Of a stretch of 64,000 nt of DNA, positions 49,684 to 60,162 are shown piece by piece (within the stretch, counting starts at the first letter, position 1; each line of letters opens with the position of its first letter). The stretch lies in contig CAVTXA010000009.1 in assembly GCA_963738545.1 (NCBI GenBank), positions 682,001 through 746,000 on the forward strand. The letters run 5' to 3'. The DNA comes from Bog-756 sp963738545. GTDB taxonomy: Bacteria; Actinomycetota; Acidimicrobiia; Acidimicrobiales; RAAP-2. Made by a program: the position numbers and the translations under genes. Under the pieces are notes generated by a model. The model did not search any database and was not told where the DNA came from. It saw only the letters and a program-made list of their open reading frames with translations.

Positions 49684-52600
49684 ATGAGCGAATCCTCCCC
49701 CGTCACTCCGCCCGCCGCCGATCCGGCCTCGGCCGCATCCAGCGCCGGCCATCCGCCGACCGCCCCGGCGGTCGACCCGGCCATCGAGGAGGGCGGCGAC
49801 CCGGCGGGTGGTCCGACGGGTGGTGGGGACTCGGCCGTGGCGGGGGCGGCCGGTGCCGACCCGGCCATGCCAACCCGCCGGAGGCGCCCCCAGGCCGTCG
49901 ACGTGGCCGTGTGGGTGTTCCTGGCCGCCATCAGCTACATCCCCACGTTCTTCAGCCAGCCGGGCCGGGTCGCCGCCGACACCAAGGACTACCTGTACCT
50001 CGACCCGGGGCGCCTGATCCAGAGCGCCATCTCGGCGTGGGATCCCGATTTCGGGGCCGGGACCGTCACCCACGAGAACATCGGCTTCCTCTTCCCCATG
50101 GGTCCGTACTACTGGCTCGTCGCCGAACTGCACATCCCGATGTGGGTCGGCCAACGCTTCTGGATGGGGTCGCTCTTCTTCGCTGCCGGGACCGGGGTCT
50201 GGTACCTGGGCCGGCTGCTCGGGCTGACCCGGTCCGGCCGGTTGGCCGCGGCACTGGCCTACATGCTCACGCCCTATGTGCTCGACTACATCGCCCGCAT
50301 CTCGGGCATCGTCATGCCCTGGGCGGCGCTGGGCTGGATGATGGCCTTCACCGTGCTGGCCGTGCGCAAGGGGGGGTGGCGCTACCCGGCCTTGTTCGCC
50401 GTGGTCATCGCCCTGGTCGGCGGAGTCAACGCCACGTCCATCCTGCTGGTCGGGGTGGCCCCGCTGTTGTGGGTGATGTACTCGGTGTGGGGCACCCACG
50501 AGGTCCGGTTCCGGGCGGCCCTGGCCGCGCTGGTCCGACTGGGCATCCTCTCCCTCGGGGTGTCCGTGTGGTGGATGGCCGGGTTCTGGGCCGAGGGGGC
50601 CTACGGGCTCAACGTCCTCAAGTACACCGAGACGGTGCCGACGGTCTCATCGACCTCGCTCTCGTCGGAGGTCTTCCGGGGGCTGGGCTACTGGTACTTC
50701 TACGGCACCGACAAGCTGGGGCCGTGGACGGCGGCCTCCTTCGGGTACCTCCAGTGGACGTGGCTGATCGCCGTCAGCTTCCTTGTCCCCACCCTGTGCG
50801 TCGCCGCGGCCATGGTGGCGCGGTGGCGGTACCGGGCCTTTTCCATCGGCCTGATCGTGGTGGGCGTCGTCCTGGCCGTGGGCACCTACCCGTTCAAGGA
50901 CCCCACACCCTTCGGCGCCCTGATCAAGGCCGCCGGTCCGGACTCCACCGCCGAACTGGCGTTGCGCTCCACCAACCGGATCGTCCCGCTGATCCTGCTG
51001 GGCCTGGCCCTCCTGCTCGGCGCGGGCATCACCGCCCTCACCGTGCGCCGCCGCTGGCTCGGCTGGGTGGTGCTGGTCCTGTCCTGTGCCCTGATCGCCG
51101 CCGATCTCCCACCCCTGTGGGACGGGGGTCTGGTGGCCAAGAACCTCGAGCGCCCCACGACCATCCCGGCCTACGTCTACGACGCCGCCGACTACATGAA
51201 CGCCCAGAGCCATGACACCCGGGTGCTGCAGCTGCCCGGCCAAGACTTCGCCTACTACCGGTGGGGTGTCACTTCGGACCCGGTGTGGCCGGGCCTGATG
51301 ACCAGGCCCTACGTGATCCGGGCGGCCCAGCCCGCCGGAGAGCCGGCCAGTGTCAACCTCCTCCAGGCCCTCGATGAGTCACTCCAGGACGGGGTGTTCG
51401 TGCCCTCGACGCTGGTCCCCATCGCCGGACTGCTGAGTGCCGGGGACATCCTCTACGAGTCCGACGTCCAGTTCGAGCGCTTCGGCACCGCCCGGCCCCA
51501 GCCGACCTGGCTGCTCTTCAACTCACCTGCCGCCGGCCTCGGGACGCCGGTCACCTTCGGGAAGCCCCAGCTGTACCCGACCATCAAGTATCCCTTGACC
51601 GACGAGACCCAGCTGGCCATCCCCACCCTCGCGGCCATTCCCCCTCCGGTGGCCGTGTTCCCGGTGCCCCATGCCCGCCTCATCACCCGGACGGAGTCGC
51701 CGTCGGACCCCCTGGTGGTGGCCGGGGACGGCCAGGGACTCGTCGAGGCGGCGGCGGCCGGCCTCTTGGCCTCCAACCCCACCATTTTCTACTCCGCCAC
51801 CTTCGCCGGCGACCGCCAGGGTCTGGACCGCCAGCTGAAGAACGGCGCGGTGCTGGTGGTGACGGACTCCAACCAGAAGCAACTCGACACCTGGGGCACC
51901 GTCGTCGACAACTACGGCTACGTGGAGCAGGCCAACGAGACCCCCCTGGTGTCCAATCCGGCCGAGGAACCGCTGCCGGTGTTCAGCGGGGCCGGCAGCG
52001 ACACCCAGACCGTGGCCGTGGTCAACGGGGTGTCCTCGGTGCGGGCCACGGCGTACTCCAACCCCATCACCAACACCGCCGAGAACCAGCCGCTCAACGC
52101 CGTCGACGGGGACCCCGACACCGCCTGGACCGAGGGGGCGTTCAGTCCGGCCACCGACGAGTCCATCCAGGTGCGGCTGCTGCACACGGTGACGGCCGAC
52201 CACATCACCCTCCTCCAGCCCCAGACCGGGCCCCGGAACCGCACGGTGACCCAGGTCACACTGAGCTTCGACGGCGGCTCCCCGGTGAACGCCACGCTCG
52301 GTGCCGCCTCGGTCAACGGTCCGGGCCAGGTGGTCTCGTTCCCCGAGCGGAGCTTCCACACCCTCACCGTCACCATCAACGCCACCAGTGCCGGGGTGCA
52401 GAAGGACTACCGGAGCCAGAGCGCGGTGGGGTTCGCCGAGATCACCATCCCCGGCGTCTCGCCGGCCACCGAGGCCCTCCGCCTCCCGACCGATCTGCTC
52501 ACCGCGGCCGGGACCTCCTCGCTCAACCACCAGCTCGACATCATCATGAACCGGATCCGGACCCAGGTCACCCCGCCCCGGTCCGACCCCGAGGCCACCA

Positions 52601-54339
52601 TCGTGCGCCAGGTCACCCTGCCCACGGCGCGCACATTCTCCGTCGGGGGCACGGCGCGGATCTCCACGCTCGACCCTGACCCCGTCATCGACGGCCTCCT
52701 CGGGAGGACGGGAACCCCCGGTGCGGTGAGCGTGGTCTCGTCCAACTCGTCGGGACGGCTGCCCGGCGACCTGGCCGCCGGAGCAGCCCAGGCCGTGGAC
52801 GGGGATCCCACCACCTCGTGGTCGCCCGGGTTGGGGACCCAGGTCGGCAACTGGGTGCAGTACCAGTTGAGCTCGCCCATCACCTTCGACCACCTCGATC
52901 TGCAGGTGGTGGCCGACGGCCGGCACTCCCTCCCCACCGAGCTCACCGTGAGCACCCCGACGGGGTCGCGGCAGGTCGCCGTGCCGCCGATCGCCCCGGG
53001 CAACGGACGACCGCAGGGCTCGGTCACGTCGGTGCCCGTGTCCTTCCCCGCCCTCACCGGGAGCAACGTGAAGATCACCGTGGACGCTGTCGACCCGCAC
53101 AACTTCTTGGACTACCTGTCCAACGGGACCAACACCGACCCGGTGGCGCTGGCCGAGGTGGGGATCCCCGGCGTCTCACCGGTCACGACCCCGGCGACCA
53201 TCCCGGACCGCTGCTACGACGACCTCCTCGCCGTGGACGGGCGCCCCGTCGACATCGAGGTGAGCGGAACGGCGTCGAGCGCCCTGGCCAACGGGGGCCT
53301 CACCATCCGGGGCTGCGGGAACGCCGCCCAGGGGATCACCCTCGGGCCGGGGACCCACACCGTCACCACCTCCGGCTACCAGAACACGGGCCTCGACGTG
53401 GACGCCCTGAGTCTGGGCTCCGCCGCCGGCGGAGCTGCCGAGCCCCTCACCGCCGACGGGCTCCTGTCCGCCCCCCCGTCCCACCCGTCGCCCACCGTGG
53501 CCGTGCTCCACCAGGGACGCACCTCCCTGACCGTGCGGGTGGCCGGCAACGGCACGCCGTTTTGGATGGTGCTGGGCCAGAGTCAGAGCAACGGGTGGAA
53601 GGCCAGCACGTCGACCGGCGTCCAGCTGTCGTCCTCGACCCTGATCGACGGGTACGCCAACGGATGGTACGTGCCGGGATCCGTCGCCCGGGGGCCCACC
53701 ACCATCACCCTCACCTGGACACCCCAGCGGGTGGTCAACGTGGCCATCCTGGTGTCGGCGGCGACCCTGCTGATCAGCGTGGTGCTCATCGCCGTGCCGG
53801 CCACCGCGCTCGGGCCCCTCCGCCGGCGTCGGCGGACCCGTCGACACCGGCGGGGACGCCACCGGGCCACCGGCGATTCCGCCATGGCGAAGGCCACCGC
53901 ACCTGCCTCGGCGACCACGACGGCCTTCGATGGTGCCGCCTCCTCGGGCGGCGATCCGGTGCGGCCCCAGCTCACCTCCTTGCTCCGCACCGGTGGCCGC
54001 CCGCCCTCCTGGCCGACGTCGGTGGGCATCGCCATCCTCGTCGGGCTGGCCGCCGCCCTGTTCGTGGCTCCCTCGGCCGGTGCCCTCGTCGGTGCCGTCG
54101 TCCTCCTCGAGCTCCTCGTCGATCGGAGCCGCATCCTGGTGGTGCTGGCCACGTTGGGCCTCCTGGTGGCCACCACCGGCTACGTGGCCCTCCACGAGCA
54201 CCGCAACGCCTTCGTCCCGGACATCAACTGGCCGGCCCACATGGGTCTGGCCAACTCGTTGGTGTGGATCTCGGTCTTCCTCCTGGCCGCCGACGGGGTG
54301 GTGGCCTGGGTCCGCCACCGGCGGGGCCCGCCCCGGTGA
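49684..54339 (+). CDS. AftD-like alpha-(1->3)-arabinofuranosyltransferase family protein (DUF3367)
   Basis: 1,551 residues. A disordered Ala/Pro/Gly-rich N-terminus (~70 residues) is followed by a GT-C membrane region of about ten segments, with PGRVAADTKDYLYLDPGRLIQSAISAWDP (Asp-rich first loop) and NATSILLVGVAPLLWV. A very large extracytoplasmic part includes two F5/8-type-like modules (NPITNTAENQPLNAVDGDPDTAWTEGAF and AAGAAQAVDGDPTTSWSPG) and further beta regions, then three or four C-terminal membrane segments. In mycobacteria AftD branches arabinan of arabinogalactan/lipoarabinomannan from decaprenyl-phospho-arabinose. The acceptor here is unknown. Confidence 0.85.
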   Translation: MSESSPVTPPAADPASAASSAGHPPTAPAVDPAIEEGGDPAGGPTGGGDSAVAGAAGADPAMPTRRRRPQAVDVAVWVFLAAISYIPTFFSQPGRVAADTKDYLYLDPGRLIQSAISAWDPDFGAGTVTHENIGFLFPMGPYYWLVAELHIPMWVGQRFWMGSLFFAAGTGVWYLGRLLGLTRSGRLAAALAYMLTPYVLDYIARISGIVMPWAALGWMMAFTVLAVRKGGWRYPALFAVVIALVGGVNATSILLVGVAPLLWVMYSVWGTHEVRFRAALAALVRLGILSLGVSVWWMAGFWAEGAYGLNVLKYTETVPTVSSTSLSSEVFRGLGYWYFYGTDKLGPWTAASFGYLQWTWLIAVSFLVPTLCVAAAMVARWRYRAFSIGLIVVGVVLAVGTYPFKDPTPFGALIKAAGPDSTAELALRSTNRIVPLILLGLALLLGAGITALTVRRRWLGWVVLVLSCALIAADLPPLWDGGLVAKNLERPTTIPAYVYDAADYMNAQSHDTRVLQLPGQDFAYYRWGVTSDPVWPGLMTRPYVIRAAQPAGEPASVNLLQALDESLQDGVFVPSTLVPIAGLLSAGDILYESDVQFERFGTARPQPTWLLFNSPAAGLGTPVTFGKPQLYPTIKYPLTDETQLAIPTLAAIPPPVAVFPVPHARLITRTESPSDPLVVAGDGQGLVEAAAAGLLASNPTIFYSATFAGDRQGLDRQLKNGAVLVVTDSNQKQLDTWGTVVDNYGYVEQANETPLVSNPAEEPLPVFSGAGSDTQTVAVVNGVSSVRATAYSNPITNTAENQPLNAVDGDPDTAWTEGAFSPATDESIQVRLLHTVTADHITLLQPQTGPRNRTVTQVTLSFDGGSPVNATLGAASVNGPGQVVSFPERSFHTLTVTINATSAGVQKDYRSQSAVGFAEITIPGVSPATEALRLPTDLLTAAGTSSLNHQLDIIMNRIRTQVTPPRSDPEATIVRQVTLPTARTFSVGGTARISTLDPDPVIDGLLGRTGTPGAVSVVSSNSSGRLPGDLAAGAAQAVDGDPTTSWSPGLGTQVGNWVQYQLSSPITFDHLDLQVVADGRHSLPTELTVSTPTGSRQVAVPPIAPGNGRPQGSVTSVPVSFPALTGSNVKITVDAVDPHNFLDYLSNGTNTDPVALAEVGIPGVSPVTTPATIPDRCYDDLLAVDGRPVDIEVSGTASSALANGGLTIRGCGNAAQGITLGPGTHTVTTSGYQNTGLDVDALSLGSAAGGAAEPLTADGLLSAPPSHPSPTVAVLHQGRTSLTVRVAGNGTPFWMVLGQSQSNGWKASTSTGVQLSSSTLIDGYANGWYVPGSVARGPTTITLTWTPQRVVNVAILVSAATLLISVVLIAVPATALGPLRRRRRTRRHRRGRHRATGDSAMAKATAPASATTTAFDGAASSGGDPVRPQLTSLLRTGGRPPSWPTSVGIAILVGLAAALFVAPSAGALVGAVVLLELLVDRSRILVVLATLGLLVATTGYVALHEHRNAFVPDINWPAHMGLANSLVWISVFLLAADGVVAWVRHRRGPPR

Positions 54340-54366
54340 GCGTGGGGGCCGGGGCGCCCTCGAGCG

Positions 54367-55653
54367 TCAGGGTGCCGGAGGTGGCTCCGGCGTGGGGTTC
54401 CGGGCCGGCCTCCGCCACCAGGCGATGGAGTTCTTGAGCCGGAGGGCCGGCTTCTCCACGACGAAGTAGCTGAGGCTGGCCGTGATGATGGTCAGGCCCA
54501 GCACGGCGAAGAAGAAGGCCCAGAACTCCAGAGTGAAGTCGGCGAAGCCCCCGGCCCCGAGGATCCGGTAGATCCAGGTCTCGTGCCAGAGGTAGATGCC
54601 GTACGAGATGACCCCGAGCGAGGCCATGGGCCACCACTGCAGGAACCGTCGGATCCCGCCGGTCCCCTGGGGGCCGAAGACGGCCGGGAGCAGCAGGAAG
54701 AAGGCGAACAGCGAGTAGAGGGTCTGGCGGCCGATGTCGAGATAGGACTCGAAGTACACGGGGATGACCGGGGAACCGATGTTGGAGACGGCCCAGAAGC
54801 AGACGAGGGCGCAGGCCCACGCCACCCACGGGAACCATCGTGCCCCGAGCCAGGTCGGCTCGTGGTCCCGGTGGTGCATCCAGGCGCTGACCACGGCCAG
54901 GCCCATGCCCAGGGCGAACAGGTCCAGGTAGGCGGGCAACCAGACGGTGGCCAGGCGGTAGTAGGGCGTGTGGTGGTTCTGGAACCGGAGGATGTAGAGA
55001 CGCCAGCCGTAGCTGACGACCATCATGACCACCAGGCCGCAGAGCTCGACCCGCAGGGTCTGGGTGTCGTTCCGACGGGACCGCCGGCGTCCCAGCACGG
55101 CGGCGTACAGGGGGATGAACAGATAGAAGCTCATCTCCACACAGAGCGACCAGGCCGCGGTGATGCCCTTCAGGTCCTGGGAGGGGAGGTAGATCTGGAG
55201 GAACAGGTAGTGCGAGGCGTAGGCCTTCCAGCCGCCGGGACCGATCCCCGGTCCGGTGTGGAACACCGAGGTGGTGATGAACAGGGCCAACCAGTAGGCC
55301 GGGACGATGCGCAGGAGCCGGCGTAGCCAGAAGGCACCGGTCCGCGGCCTCCTGACCCCGGCCAGGTGGGCCACGACGAACGGTCGGTACAGGAGGAACC
55401 CCGAGATGAGGAAGAAGACCGAGACGCCGATCTCGAGCCGGGCGGTGTACATCCCGACACCGGTCCGGGCCCTCGGGGTGAGGCCGGAGACGAAGGCCAC
55501 GTGGACGCCGACCACGGTGACCGCAGCGATGGCCCGCAACCCGTCGAAGGCCGGGAAGCGGGGCGGTCGGCGCGGCGCGGGGGCCTCGACCCCGGTCCCG
55601 ATGACCGGAGGTTGCTCCAGGGGTGTCTCGATGGACTCGACGAGCGCGGTCAC
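54367..55653 (-). CDS. acyltransferase 3 family membrane protein
   Basis: 428 residues, about ten membrane segments. FDGLRAIAAVTVVGVHVAF carries the family His, and WSLCVEMSFYLFIPLY the conserved Glu region; FFLISGFLLYRPF and SYGIYLWHETW are further landmarks. These proteins move acyl groups (often acetyl) onto extracytoplasmic sugars. GTG 55653 overlaps the upstream GT-C stop as GTGA, so it is the last gene of the 62.7-54.4 kb minus-strand series. Confidence 0.88.
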   Translation of the reverse strand: MTALVESIETPLEQPPVIGTGVEAPAPRRPPRFPAFDGLRAIAAVTVVGVHVAFVSGLTPRARTGVGMYTARLEIGVSVFFLISGFLLYRPFVVAHLAGVRRPRTGAFWLRRLLRIVPAYWLALFITTSVFHTGPGIGPGGWKAYASHYLFLQIYLPSQDLKGITAAWSLCVEMSFYLFIPLYAAVLGRRRSRRNDTQTLRVELCGLVVMMVVSYGWRLYILRFQNHHTPYYRLATVWLPAYLDLFALGMGLAVVSAWMHHRDHEPTWLGARWFPWVAWACALVCFWAVSNIGSPVIPVYFESYLDIGRQTLYSLFAFFLLLPAVFGPQGTGGIRRFLQWWPMASLGVISYGIYLWHETWIYRILGAGGFADFTLEFWAFFFAVLGLTIITASLSYFVVEKPALRLKNSIAWWRRPARNPTPEPPPAP

Positions 55654-57227
55654 GGCGTGGCCAGGCGGCGACGGGCCGAGTGGAGACCGGCGTTGGAGGG
55701 CCACCGTCGACGGACCCGGGTGACGAGAACGTCCAGGGCCACGCCGGCCAGCATGGCCAGGGCCACGTCGGCCTCGACGGCGAATCGGGCGTCCCCGAAG
55801 GCCAGCACGGCGGTGACCGACGAGAGGAGGATCATGGCCAAGAAGGGGAACAACAAGAGCCGCCGTCGCCGCAGGACCAGCGCCCCCACCACAGCCGCCG
55901 GGACCAGCAGGTAGAAGTACCACAGCCCCAGTCGGGACACCCAGGCCGGTCGTCCCGTGCCCACCTCGAGGTTCACCTCCTGGAGGGGCCGGTAGACGTT
56001 CCACAGCCGACCCAGTCGGACGGCGGCCACGCCCACCGAGGATCCCAGGTGGTCGTTGACGTAGACCCGGCCCACGTGGACCTGGTCGGCGGTGACGACC
56101 GACGCAACCTGACCGGTGGCCGGTACCCGGGCCACGCACGTCGGGCTCCACCATCCCTCGAGGTCCCCGGAGGCGGTCGTGGCGCAGTTGGCCCCGGCCA
56201 CCACCGGTCCGTAGTCCTCGGAGAGGACCACGGTGTGGCCGAACAGGGCCAGGTTGCGACCCACCCACGGCCCCACCACCAGGAGGGTGATGACGCCCAT
56301 GACGGCCAGGGCCCGGAGCCGGACCGACCAGGACACGTGCTTGACCAACAGCCCCAGGGGGAGGCCGACCAGGACCACCAGCGCCACCAGGTCCGTGCGG
56401 GTCAGCGCGCACAAGCCGAGCGCCAGTCCGACCAGGGCGGCATGACCCGAACTCGGCCGGAGCCAGAAGCGAACCGACGCGAACAGGGCCAGGGTGGTGA
56501 CGGCGATCACCGTCGTCTCGGGTCCCACCGTGGCCGGGTTGACCCAGAGGAGCGGGAACGTAGCGAACACCAACGAGGCCAGGATCCCGGCACGCTCCCC
56601 CACCAGGTCGCGCACGGTGATGCCGGCCAGGACCACCGAGACCACGAAGAGCATGGCGAGAAAGACCATGTGGGCGGTCGTGCCCGAGGCGCTGGCCACG
56701 TCGGCGATGCCGAGGAGCAGGGTGGGCAACGGCGGGTGGGCCGCGGTGGGGACGAGGAGGTGGGCCCCCGAGGCCGCCGACGCGGGATCGATGAACCACT
56801 GGCCCCGGACCAGGTAATGGGCCTGCACGGTGTCGTAGTGCCCGGCACCAGCCAGTGCGGTGCGGCGGGAGACGGTATGGATGAAGAGGATCTGGATCCC
56901 TGAGGCGAGGGCGGCTACCACCGCCATCCAGACAGGGAAGGAGGATCGGGCCCGCACCGAGGGTGCGACGACGGGCGGACCAGCCGGGAGGGACGGTGAG
57001 GGCACGCTGGTCGGGGCGGGGGCCGGGAGCTCCACACCTGACTCCCCCGTCGCCGGCGCGCCCGGCGCGGCCGGATCCGGGTCCGGCTGAACGGACGGCG
57101 TGGACTGCTCGGGCGGTTCCGACGACACCGGCTGCGTCGGGGGCGGCGAGGACCCCGAGGGGTCGGGCGATCCAGGGGGGTTCGGTGACGAGGGGCCGGT
57201 CGACGTGTCGACCGGCGGCGGCGTCAT
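55650..57227 (-). CDS. GT-C (GT39/ArnT-like) membrane glycosyltransferase
   Basis: 525 residues. A Pro/Ser-rich cytoplasmic N-terminus of about 95 residues is followed by roughly eleven membrane segments. HYDTVQAHYLVRGQWF is the first-loop Asp region, and PWVGRNLALFGHTVVLSEDYGP...GANCATTASGDLEGWWSPTC is an extracytoplasmic segment shared with the partial gene at 62844. The family uses polyprenyl-phosphate sugars. It starts as ATGA on the GT4 stop. Confidence 0.83.
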   Translation of the reverse strand: MTPPPVDTSTGPSSPNPPGSPDPSGSSPPPTQPVSSEPPEQSTPSVQPDPDPAAPGAPATGESGVELPAPAPTSVPSPSLPAGPPVVAPSVRARSSFPVWMAVVAALASGIQILFIHTVSRRTALAGAGHYDTVQAHYLVRGQWFIDPASAASGAHLLVPTAAHPPLPTLLLGIADVASASGTTAHMVFLAMLFVVSVVLAGITVRDLVGERAGILASLVFATFPLLWVNPATVGPETTVIAVTTLALFASVRFWLRPSSGHAALVGLALGLCALTRTDLVALVVLVGLPLGLLVKHVSWSVRLRALAVMGVITLLVVGPWVGRNLALFGHTVVLSEDYGPVVAGANCATTASGDLEGWWSPTCVARVPATGQVASVVTADQVHVGRVYVNDHLGSSVGVAAVRLGRLWNVYRPLQEVNLEVGTGRPAWVSRLGLWYFYLLVPAAVVGALVLRRRRLLLFPFLAMILLSSVTAVLAFGDARFAVEADVALAMLAGVALDVLVTRVRRRWPSNAGLHSARRRLATP

Positions 57228-58477
57228 CGTCGCCGGATGACCTGGGCGGCCAACGTCTGCAAGGTGACCTCGGCCGTCCGTTCCCAGGTCATCTTCTCAG
57301 CACGGCGGAGCGCCCCCAGGCTCAGGCGGCGGCGCAACAGGGGATTGGCCAGGATGGACTCCGTGGCCTCGGCCAGTTCGGGGACGGTCGAGACGAGCAG
57401 GCCGGAGTGGCCGTCCTCGACGGCATCTTCGTGCCCGGCGATCCGGGTGGCCACGGCCGGCGTCCCGCAGGCCGCCGCCTCGGTGAGCGTCATGCCCCAT
57501 CCCTCCCTCACCGATGTGGAGGCCACCACCCAGGCCCGACGGTAGGCATCGAGCAGCTCGGCATCAGGCACACGACCGGGCAGGGTGAACCACGATCCGG
57601 CGTCGGCCTCGGCCAGCATGGCCTCGAGTGCCGGGCGCTCGTACCCTTCGCCGATGATCATCGCCTGCAGTCGGGGCTGCCTCTTCTTCAGGGCCACCAT
57701 GGCCTCGATGAACCAGTCGAACCGCTTGACCGGGACCAGCCGTCCCACGGCCACGACCAGCGGGTCGGCATCGGTTCCCTCGCCGGGCGTGAACCGGCTG
57801 TCGATCCCCGGGGGCACCACCGTCACCCGTTGGGGTGGGAAATGGAGCCGCCGTACCAGGTCGTCGCGGGCGGAATCGGACAGTGTGACGATCTGGCTGT
57901 GCCGGTAGAAGGGCGGCGCCACCCGGTGCTCGAGGGTGTAGCCCAGCCGGGCCAGGGACGGGGAGAGGACCATCTTCCACATCTCGGCGTGGACATGGTG
58001 CAAGAAGACGATCCTCGGGCAGTGGCTCCACAGGGGCGAGAAGAACGGCATCCCGTTCCAGATCTCGACCAGGCCGTCACCCGTGCCGATCCGGCCCCGC
58101 AGCCCGGCCACCGCCGTGCGGGGGAACACGGCGTAGCGACCGGCCCGTCGGTTGACGGCGTACCCACTCCGGTTGATATAGCGGGCCGCCCCGTCGACCC
58201 GTGACGTCCACAGCCGGACGTCGATCCCGGCGTCCGCCCACCGGGTCAGGATCTCGTGGGCGTGCAGTTCGGAACCACCGGCTTCGGCGTCGTCCAGGTC
58301 GCGCCAGGCCACCACGTCGACCCGCCGCAGGCCCGCCTCGTCGGCGATGGCCCCGAGCCGGTCCCGGCTCTCGGTGTGGCGGAGCTCCAGGCCGGTGGGG
58401 TCCTCGAATCCGTCGACGTCGTCCTCTCGGACCGTCGCCCCGGGACCACCTACCCTGCCTTCGATACCGCTCGTCAC
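57224..58477 (-). CDS. family 4 glycosyltransferase
   Basis: 417 residues, GT-B fold. The C-terminal half has VVPPGIDSRFTPGEG, AVGRLVPVKRFDWFIEAM, IIGEGYERP and the EX7E-type REGWGMTLTEAAACGTPAVA. The N-terminal half has GGSELHAHEILTRWADAG, the acceptor-side Gly-rich loop. It would transfer a sugar from a nucleotide donor to a lipid-linked acceptor in the cytoplasm. GTG 58477 overlaps the flippase stop as GTGA. Confidence 0.9.
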   Translation of the reverse strand: MTSGIEGRVGGPGATVREDDVDGFEDPTGLELRHTESRDRLGAIADEAGLRRVDVVAWRDLDDAEAGGSELHAHEILTRWADAGIDVRLWTSRVDGAARYINRSGYAVNRRAGRYAVFPRTAVAGLRGRIGTGDGLVEIWNGMPFFSPLWSHCPRIVFLHHVHAEMWKMVLSPSLARLGYTLEHRVAPPFYRHSQIVTLSDSARDDLVRRLHFPPQRVTVVPPGIDSRFTPGEGTDADPLVVAVGRLVPVKRFDWFIEAMVALKKRQPRLQAMIIGEGYERPALEAMLAEADAGSWFTLPGRVPDAELLDAYRRAWVVASTSVREGWGMTLTEAAACGTPAVATRIAGHEDAVEDGHSGLLVSTVPELAEATESILANPLLRRRLSLGALRRAEKMTWERTAEVTLQTLAAQVIRRR

Positions 58478-60162
58478 ACTGGTCCCCCGAGATCGCGTCG
58501 GCCAATACTACTGACGTCGCCCCCGGGTGCTGGGGAACGGGTCGTCCGCCACCAGTGCAGATGGACAGCGGCGAAGGCCAGGGCCACGGCGAGCGCCAGC
58601 CCACCCTGGACGGCCAGCTCGGCCCGGGCGGTGGCCACGATGGCCCCGTGGGCCAGGTGGATCAACACCACCAGGACCACCACGCCGACCGCCAGGAGGG
58701 CCACGATCCACCGGCGGGCTGCGCCGAAGAGGTAGTTGGTCAAGATGACCACGATCCCGAGGCAGGCCATGGCCCCCACGAGCGTGGCCAGAGCCGGGGC
58801 CGCCCCGTTGAGCTTCGCCGAGAAGAACGTGGTGAGGAACCATTGCGGCGCCACCAGGGCTACGCCCAACAGCACCAGCGCCGGCACCAGTAGGAACACC
58901 ATGGTGACGGCCACCTGGCGGAGGGCGTGCTGGCCCTGGTGCCAGCGCAGGGCGGCCTCGGGCAGCACATAGCTGCCGAGGAGGATGGCACCGAACACCA
59001 GGGACTTGCTGGCCACCGAGATGGCCGCGTACGGTCCGGAGCTGGCCGGATCCAGGCGACCCACCAGGATGATGTCGGCGTTCTGAAGGACCCCGAGCAG
59101 GGCGAATCCGACCAGCGCCGCCGTCATGTCGATGGAGAGCGTGCGGTCCCTGGCCTCGAGCTCGGCCACCCGGGGATCGGTGGCTGAGTAGTTCCACGCT
59201 CGGCCCGATAGCACCCGGGCGTGCACGGTGGCCACGATCTCCCCGATGAGGAGGCCGACGGCGAAGCCGGTGATGCCGAAGCCGGCGGCGGCGAAGCCGA
59301 GGACGAACACGACCCGGACCCCGATCTCGACGACCAGGTTGAGCCCGAGGCCGGCGTAGCGGCGGTGGCCCTGGAGCACGGCCCGGTACAGGCAGAGCAA
59401 CAGCCATACGCCCCCGGCCACCAGGATGGCAGCCACCCCTCCGGTACTCGGGAGCCGCAGCGCCGAGGCCAGGGGTTCGGCGATGGCCAGGGAGAACACC
59501 ACCCACACGGCCAGCCCCACCAGGCAGCGTCGGGCCAGCCTGGTGGTCCACTGGTGCATCTCCTCTTGGCGGCCCTCCGCCGAGGCCGCGGCGATCCGCC
59601 GGACCACGCCGACCAGGAGGGCTGACCCCGGCATGGACAGCACGAAGAACAGTCCGAGGAGCTGGGCCACGCCGCCGTACTGCTGGGCCGTCAGCAGCCG
59701 GGCGATGAGCACGGTGGCCACGATGTTGAGGGCGTTGGCCACCAGGCCCCCGACGGCCAGGGGACCGGCTTGGAGGACCCCGCCGACGAAGGACTCGCTG
59801 GACTCGCCTGAGGCGACCTCGGACCCGTCGGCCCCCGGCTGGCGCGGTGGGGCGCCGCGGCCCGATGCCTCGGGCAGAACCCTCGCCGCCGACGACCGGG
59901 TCCCCGGGAGGAAGGGATCCGTCATCAGGCCACCCGACGGGGTCAGGGCGATGGTGTCGACCAGCGAGTCCTCGGCCACCCGCAGGTCCTCGCTCACCGC
60001 CGAGGGGCCCGGATCACCTCGGTGATCCCCAAGAGCGGGATGGTCGGCCAGTCCGGGGTGATCCGCCCCGGTCGGGGCCGCCGCTGTCGGGGTGGTCGTC
60101 TCTTCCGAGCTGCCCCCGTCACCGCGCCCCGCTCCCCGGTGCTTCAGGGGTCGCCAGGCCAT
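58474..60162 (-). CDS. polysaccharide flippase (Wzx/MATE-like, MOP superfamily)
   Basis: 562 residues from ATG 60162, with about 12-14 membrane segments starting near VGGLVANALNIVATVLIARLLTAQQYG. The N-terminal ~130 residues are low-complexity (Thr/Pro/Gly/Asp-rich) and may not all be translated; ATG 59925 would give a 483-residue protein with little missing from the core. The family exports lipid-linked oligosaccharides, so it fits between the acyltransferase and GT genes. No TANNNT or strong Shine-Dalgarno fixes the start. Confidence 0.8.
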   Translation of the reverse strand: MAWRPLKHRGAGRGDGGSSEETTTPTAAAPTGADHPGLADHPALGDHRGDPGPSAVSEDLRVAEDSLVDTIALTPSGGLMTDPFLPGTRSSAARVLPEASGRGAPPRQPGADGSEVASGESSESFVGGVLQAGPLAVGGLVANALNIVATVLIARLLTAQQYGGVAQLLGLFFVLSMPGSALLVGVVRRIAAASAEGRQEEMHQWTTRLARRCLVGLAVWVVFSLAIAEPLASALRLPSTGGVAAILVAGGVWLLLCLYRAVLQGHRRYAGLGLNLVVEIGVRVVFVLGFAAAGFGITGFAVGLLIGEIVATVHARVLSGRAWNYSATDPRVAELEARDRTLSIDMTAALVGFALLGVLQNADIILVGRLDPASSGPYAAISVASKSLVFGAILLGSYVLPEAALRWHQGQHALRQVAVTMVFLLVPALVLLGVALVAPQWFLTTFFSAKLNGAAPALATLVGAMACLGIVVILTNYLFGAARRWIVALLAVGVVVLVVLIHLAHGAIVATARAELAVQGGLALAVALAFAAVHLHWWRTTRSPAPGGDVSSIGRRDLGGPV

